23,485 nucleotides of DNA, taken from assembly GCA_002812745.2 (NCBI GenBank), contig NCSJ02000488.1, forward strand, positions 1 through 23,485, in the 5' to 3' direction. Below the pieces are notes generated by a model. It did not search any database and was not told where the DNA came from. It was given only the letters and a program-made list of their open reading frames with translations. Positions 19,020-23,485 of the stretch are shown one piece after another; positions within the stretch are counted from its first letter, which is position 1; the number at the start of each line of letters is the position of its first letter. Origin of the DNA: Scytalidium lignicola. Taxonomy: Eukaryota > Ascomycota > Leotiomycetes. The position numbers and the translations under genes are program-made.

Positions 19020-19119
19020 TTTTCTTTGAAAATATATAATATCTTAATAATAATTGTAGTTAAATATAAATTTATAATATTAAGTTTATTATATAACTTA
19101 TNTAATTGTTAAATTATTA

Positions 19120-19284
19120 TGTTGTGATATCCTAATTGCCACCTTAAGCACTATGTTTCACTTATTACACATGACTTCCCTTTTTAGTAGTTAACTTCAC
19201 TTGTATGTATATAACTATACTACAACACCACAATATATTTAAGTAACCCTAATTACACAACCTCTTGCTATGCTTAATTCAACA
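19120..19284 (+). repeat. 5' LTR of the right-hand copia element
   Basis: The 165 bp begin TGTTGTGATATCC and end TTCAACA, giving TGTTG/CAACA inverted ends. The end is followed at once by a sequence resembling the half-tRNA primer site of copia elements, and gag begins 123 bases later. The partner LTR would lie beyond the right edge, so the boundary rests on these signs alone. A TATA-like TATATTTAAG lies near 19232. Confidence 0.6.
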
Positions 19285-19299
19285 GGTTATATACTCTGG
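19285..19299 (+). other. Candidate primer-binding site
   Basis: GGTTATATACTCTGG directly abuts the LTR. Copia elements often use an internal fragment of initiator tRNA-Met, whose complement starts GGTTATG; the first six bases fit and the rest diverges. Tentative. Confidence 0.35.
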
Positions 19300-19406
19300 T
19301 AACAATGTAATTAGGCTAACTCTTCTTCTTTCATGTTGATTATATTGATTAGCATCTTTTTTGTCTTTGTTTACCTATATCTACATGTCTAGCCATCACT
19401 TTCAAC

Positions 19407-20187
19407 ATGGCTGACAATTCTGAAACTATAGTTCTTCTAAAGGACTAAAGACTTAAGGGTTTAGAGAATTACAACCTTTGAAGCTCTTGTCTTATAATTT
19501 TACTCTAGTTTAAAGGTCTTGAAGATCATGTTAGTAATATTATTTTATCTCCTAAGGGAGATACTCTTAAGTAGAAGGCTTAGTGCAAAGATAATACTAA
19601 AACTTATATGTATCTTAATGTTAATATCAACGATGAAGTTATATTATTAATCAAGGACTATAATATAGCAAAGCTTGCTTAAGTTACCTTAAAAGCTTAA
19701 TATTAGGGAAAAGGTTGTAATCTATAACAGAAGTTCTTATTTAAGTTGATCTTTGTCAAACACAATCACTTCAACTTTACAAGTGTGTATATTACTATGT
19801 TCAAGTTAATGATAGCTAATTTAAAAGCTGTCAAAAGTAATAACATAAAGCTTCTTTATTAATTTATCTTTATTTCTAATCTTGAGGATGAATATCCTAT
19901 TTAGGCTAAACATTAATGTTCAGTTGGCAGATCAGAGAAGCTACTTACACTTACTCAACTTATAAAGGATATTGCTGATAAATCTATCTTTGTTATTAAC
20001 TTCTCTGGTATTATTATATATAACAAGAACAATTCCAATTTAAGCAATTTAAAAGGCTTTAAGAATGTCAAATGCAATCATTGCAAGAAGAATGATCATA
20101 AGGAATTTGATTGCTTTCAAAAGTATCTTGAAAAGCTTGAGGAATATAAGGCAAAGCAGTCTAGTAAGAAGAAGGAGAAAAAAAAGT
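19407..20187 (+). pseudogene. Copia Gag with CCHC zinc knuckle
   Basis: The frame starts at ATG 19407 (MADNSETIVLLKD, then a stop where Gln is expected, then RLKGLENYNL) and runs about 260 codons in one phase. It includes LEDHVSNIILSPKGDTLK, FVKHNHFNFTSVYITMFKL, FISNLEDEYPI and LLTLTQLIKDIADKSIF. It ends with a perfect C-x2-C-x4-H-x4-C knuckle, CNHCKKNDHKEFDC (20073-20114). A basic tail KQSSKKKEKKK follows and terminates at TGA in the run of eight A. The Ala-Asp after the Met and the 123-base distance from the LTR support this start. The protein would form the particle and bind RNA. Confidence 0.85.
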
Positions 20188-20710
20188 GAGGATAAACCTA
20201 AGAAGTCTGATTCAAAGGACAAATCTAATACTGTCAACTTTAACTTTACCAACTTGGTTATTACTAGCTTAGTCATTGTTAATTCTATGGTTTTCTCCAT
20301 GTTTACATATAATCAGTAGATTGCAGATACAAGTGCTATTGATTACATCATTAATAATCTTAATTAGTTTGATTTTGGCTCTTACTTAACATGTTCTAAT
20401 CTTTATCTTATGAAAACAAGTAATAGTTTTGCTTTGATTGTAAGCATAAGCATTGTTACACTCAAAACTACTTGTTTGAATGGTTTATCTTTCTTCTTAA
20501 CACTTATTAATGTATAGTATATACTTACATTTCTGGTCAATATTTTCAAAGTCTTAAGACTCCTTGTACAAAATAGTAATACTTGTATTACTTTATCTAG
20601 TATATTCGATAAGAACAATATTAAATACAATGTTATTATTACTTTTCTTATTGGTATTTATTTAAGATTAGCATCCATTCTAACAATGCTTATTTCTGTA
20701 TTCTTTGCTC
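20188..20710 (+). pseudogene. Copia protease
   Basis: In the +1 frame relative to Gag, SEDKPKKSDSKDKSNTVNFN leads to IADTSAIDYIINNL (20320-20361), which is the D-T-G-A active site with Gly changed to Ser. The rest of the domain reads SNSFALIVSISIVTLKTT, GLSFFLTLINV, a stop, YILTFLVNIFKVLRLLVQN and SSIFDKNNIKYNVIITFLIG, the usual copia protease ending. The open stretch 20065-20319 is the overlap of this frame with gag and not a separate gene. Two minus-strand ORFs here are shadows. Confidence 0.8.
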
Positions 20711-20749
20711 GTTAAACAGTCCTTAGTCTAGACATTATTTATTAATGTT

Positions 20750-21650
20750 TAGCATATACAAGCTTTAAAGTCATCAAGAATACAATTAAAGCTACTCTTA
20801 GTATCAATACTAAGTTGGTGAAGAAGGCTTCTGACGAAGACCTCTTCCTTTACAAAGTGTATAAATGTAGTTACTTTGAAAAGGGCATTTCTTAACAACT
20901 TAGAAAACAATCTACCAAAGTTGGTAAGGTCTTGAATATCAATATGTATACAGTTATATCTGTTAGTTATAATGGGTATTACTATACTATTACTATAGTA
21001 GATGATTGCTCTAGTGTTACTTAAGGTTATACCTATAAAGAAAAGAAGAGTATATATGATGTTATAGTTATATATTATACCCTTCTCAAGAATTAGTAGA
21101 ATATCATTCTTAAATTAATTTAAATCAATGGTGAAAACAAGTTTAATAAAGAGAAACTTAATATCTTTTGTAATTACAAAGGTATTCAATATAAAGAGAC
21201 TACTCCTTATATACTATAGCAAAATAAAGTCTTTAAGAGAGTTGAATACTTTATATTTACAAGAACTTGTACTATTATAATTGTCATTAGCATTCCTCTT
21301 ACACTCTGGAATGAAGTATACAAATCAACTATATATATTGGCAATCATCTTACAACCAGAACTCTTGTAAGTAATATCACTTTATTTGAAGCCTTTATAA
21401 AACAAGTTTCTCCTTTTAGTACTAATTACAAACCTGATTTATCAAACCTTTGTGTTGTTAATTCTAAAATATTTATACATGTTAACAAGGAACATTGTAT
21501 AACATCCTAAAAGATAACTTCTAAAGTTGAAGAAGGTATATTGCTAAGCTTTAAGAGTAACTTGATTTATCATTATTAAATTCTCTTATACACTTACAAA
21601 CTAGTCTACACTTCTTATATTACCTTTACTAAGGGTAATTTACGCTTAGA
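20750..21650 (+). pseudogene. Copia integrase
   Basis: The zinc region reads CLAYTSFKVIKNTIKATLS, with His changed to Tyr, and KVYKCSYFEKGIS. The core has YYYTITIVDDCSSV with the first catalytic Asp kept (about 21001). ENKFNKEKLNIFCNYKGIQ follows, where the second Asp reads Asn a few residues before. Then comes TTPYIL, a stop, QNKVFKRVEYFIFTRT, where the Glu of the V-S-E-R segment reads Lys. IPLTLWNEVYKSTIYIGNHL and the C-terminal GILLSFKSNLIYHY complete a typical copia integrase. Both losses are G-to-A. It would insert the element's DNA copy. Confidence 0.87.
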
Positions 21651-22197
21651 AGAACTTGTTGTCAAGGCTCAAGATGCTAAAGTTATTATTGAAGCTAATT
21701 CTCTATATTCTCCACTATCTCTACCTTCTACTCTACAAGATGTAGCTCTCCTTCCACAGTTGAACTCTATATTTGAGGAGGTTATACAACCTACTGAGGA
21801 GGAGGAGGAGATGTCTGAAGATAAGCTTCTTCAAGTAGTTATACTTACTAAACACAGTCATGGTTGTCTGAAAGGCTCAAAGAATAAGAAGCTTGAACAA
21901 GGACATACTAACTCCAATATTACATATGTTGATCTTATAAAGAATTATGTTATACACTTACAAGTTACAAAATCAAGCATTCAAGCTTTATCTCCAGTTG
22001 TTTCTCCATCTCCAGTCGTTTCTAGAGCCTTTCCTGATGAAGGAGAGATTCTTGGTCAGCCTCCAGCAATTGTTATAGCTTATGGCCACTATCTTATAGC
22101 TTGTTCTACTTTGAATTTAAGGTATGCCTTAGCTGTAACAAATAATCTCACAGAACCGAAATCTTACAAGGAAGCCCTTGATACTCTATATTCCTAG
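21651..22197 (+). pseudogene. Integrase-RT linker of copia Pol (includes a 145-codon open stretch)
   Basis: From 21760 to 22197 the Pol frame is open for 145 codons: SIFEEVIQPTEEEEEMSEDK, then basic GCLKGSKNKKLEQGH, a Pro/Ser stretch LSPVVSPSPVVSRAF, and finally EPKSYKEALDTLYS, the standard opening of copia RT. It is not a gene of its own; the ATG at 21760 is internal. Base composition is closer to ordinary fungal coding sequence than anywhere else except the solo LTR and the last 700 bases. Confidence 0.75.
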
Positions 22198-23160
22198 GAA
22201 TAACAAGATGCCACGATTACAAAGCTTAAGTCCTTAATAAAGTATAAGACTTTTAAGCTTACTTAACTTCCTTCTGGAAAGCATACCTTGAAAGGCTAAT
22301 AAGTCTATCATATCAAACACAATATAAACTATCAAATTGAACACTTTAAAGCCAAGTTTATAGTCAAAGGATATGAACAACGTTATAAAGTAGATTATAA
22401 TCAAACTTAGGCAAGTGTTATTAAGTTAACAACATAGAAGGTATTAATGTTAATTACCACTGTTCATAACTGGCAAATACACTAAATGGACATCATTACA
22501 ACCTTTTTAAATGGTGATATCAACGTAAAGATCTATATAAATCTCCTTAAGGGATTTACTGTTAAGGATCTTCAAACTCTTAATATTAAATGTATTAATA
22601 TCATTGATAGTGATAATTATATTGTTCTTCTTCTTTTGAAGTCCTTGTATAAACTGAAGCAAACTCTTCATTGTTGATAATTAAAGCTTAACTTTAAACT
22701 AGTTAAAATTAACTTTCTTCCTTTTTAATCCAACCTTAATATCTTCTTTAATCAACGTCTAAGCATCTTTATTTGTACTTATATTGATGATTTTCTAGTT
22801 ATCAGTCCTAAAGGCTCTCAATTTAACAAGGTCAAGCGAATTCTCCATGATTTATTCGAAATAATCAATATAAGACCTGCATCCTAGTTTCTAGGAGTGT
22901 ATATCATACAAGATTAGGAGAAACACATCATTTCTCTTGTCCAAGATAAGTATGTCAAGAAGATTCTTAATCGATTTGAGTACAACAACGTCAAACCTCA
23001 CTCTACTCCATTTGAGGCAAATGTAACTGAGTTCATGGTCAAATACAACAGTATAACTACTCTTCAAGATATTCAGCTTTATTCTGAAAAAGTTAATTTT
23101 GTTATGTATCTCATAACACAAACACATCCTGATCTGTCCTTTCCAGTCTCCTGACTCTTA
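22150..23160 (+). pseudogene. Copia reverse transcriptase
   Basis: Landmarks are EPKSYKEALD (22150), TFKLT, LPSGKHTLKG, FIVKGYEQRYKVDYNQT, MDIITTFLNGDINVKIYINL (22486), GFTVKDLQ, LLKSLYKLKQTLH and ICTYIDDFLVISPKGS, with the catalytic Asp pair at 22786-22791. These continue into RILHDLFEIINIRP, FLGVYII and KYVKKILNRFEYNNVKPHST. YIDD is a conservative form of the YVDD motif and is intact. The segment between 22570 and 22630 carries extra residues (CINIIDSDNYIV) before LLKSLY, as in several fungal copia elements. Stops are at 22390-22520 (Gln, Trp positions), at 22680, and TGA at 23154. Confidence 0.88.
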
Positions 23161-23229
23161 CAATTTCTTCAAAATCTATCTCTACAACACTTAAAGTTGG
23201 TCAAACAAGTCTTTCAATATCTCCAGGGC

Positions 23230-23485
23230 ACTCAAGATGTTAGCATCACCTTTAGAGGAGACAAAAACAAAAACCTTGATTTTTATAGTTTCAGCGACTC
23301 TGATTACGGTGGTTGTTTGGAAATACGTTGATCTACCATAGGTTATCTCTTCTTTTTAGGAGGAGGCCCTATTTCATAGCATTGCCAGCGACTACCTTGT
23401 GTTACTTTGTCTACTACGGAAGCTGAGTATTGTGCTCTCTCTGAAGCGTCACGTGAAGCCATATAGCTGGCCAGATTGCTGTCAG
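23230..23485 (+). pseudogene. Copia RNase H, cut by the window edge
   Basis: LDFYSFSDSDYGGCLEIR, a TGA at an Arg position, STIGYLFFLGGGPIS, a TAG at a Trp position, HCQRLPCVTLSTTEAEYCAL (23410-23439 covers STTEAEYCAL) and SEASREAI with TAG at a Trp position. These are the standard copia RNase H motifs, including the D-x-D-Y start and the STTEAEY block with its catalytic Glu. This end is the least mutated part of the element. Confidence 0.9.

Larger units (their letters stand above)
19120..23485 (+). mobile_element. Ty1/copia retrotransposon, plus strand, running off the window
   Basis: The order is LTR, Gag (19407-20187), protease (from about 20318), integrase (about 20750-21650), a variable linker, RT (about 22150-23160) and RNase H (23230-23485). 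It belongs to a different copia lineage from the minus-strand one: it has YIDD in RT, a CCHC Gag and a standard RNase H. From about 20187 to the edge the whole Pol stays in a single frame for 3.3 kb, with only nonsense changes. Decay lessens toward the 3' end. Confidence 0.92.

Noticed and set aside
18900..19110. Inserted mitochondrial DNA
   Set aside because: The very high AT content suggested it, but no mitochondrial protein or RNA sequence could be read, and neighbouring elements are equally AT-rich.
20049..20630. Minus-strand ORFs at 20049-20300 and 20403-20630
   Set aside because: They are antisense shadows of Gag and protease of the right-hand copia; the hydrophobic runs mirror Lys- and Asn-rich sense codons.
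22891..23127. Minus-strand 78-codon ORF
   Set aside because: It is antisense to the copia RT, which is clearly recognised in the plus-strand frame.
743..23485. Reassigned genetic code with TAA and TAG read as Gln
   Set aside because: Many in-frame TAA/TAG sit at Gln positions, but normal CAA and CAG also occur, TAG and TGA also replace Trp and Arg, catalytic residues are lost by the same C-to-T and G-to-A changes, and the LTR pair shows the mutations directly.

Overview
The window looks like a stretch of transposon graveyard from the nucleus of a filamentous ascomycete (Pezizomycotina-type) fungus. I found no intact gene, tRNA, rRNA or host gene. Nearly all recognisable coding sequence is LTR-retrotransposon gag or pol. 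These reading frames stay open over long distances except for TAA, TAG and TGA codons, which sit where Gln, Trp or Arg belongs, and for changes such as Asp to Asn, Glu to Lys, His to Tyr, Cys to Tyr and Gly to Ser or Arg. All of these are C-to-T or G-to-A changes. The two LTRs of the best-preserved element differ at about 36 of 244 sites, every one a transition, with no indel. This is the expected mark of repeat-induced point mutation (RIP). The fungal assignment is inferred from that signature and from the element families; I cannot name a species.

Layout. 1-742: AT-rich flank with a compact cluster of CAGACTGT/ACAGTCTG-type motifs at 86-281. 743-9049: a Ty3/gypsy chromovirus on the minus strand with paired 244-bp LTRs, a polypurine tract, Gag with zinc knuckle, protease, reverse transcriptase (RT, YLDD intact), RNase H, integrase and chromodomain. 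A plus-strand piece of copia-type Gag (about 1930-2876) lies inside its 3' part. 9050-9790: integrase of an older minus-strand gypsy element whose coding sequence stops exactly at the chromovirus LTR. 9795-14300: a minus-strand Ty1/copia element read as Gag, protease, integrase, RT and RNase H; its RNase H runs in frame into the older gypsy sequence. 14316-14890: two degenerate repeat tracts. 15400-17010: a plus-strand gypsy protease and RT, split by a younger 356-bp solo LTR with a perfect AGTAT target duplication. 17010-17520: unidentified sequence. 17764-18015: four 37-bp repeats. 18416-18872: a Gag-like reading frame, followed by a small minus-strand ORF. 19120-23485: a plus-strand Ty1/copia element from its 5' LTR to the RNase H, running off the right edge.

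The parts do not form a working system. They are at least six retroelements inserted in and beside one another and then mutated. Their relative ages can be partly read: the solo LTR is younger than the gypsy RT it splits; the chromovirus inserted into or was joined to an older gypsy; and the right-hand copia is least decayed toward its 3' end. 22 single N characters, mostly beside homopolymers, look like assembly uncertainties, and several sit exactly where a reading frame shifts.

Domain boundaries are approximate because they come from hand translation. Family assignments rest on recognised motifs and order, not on a database search.
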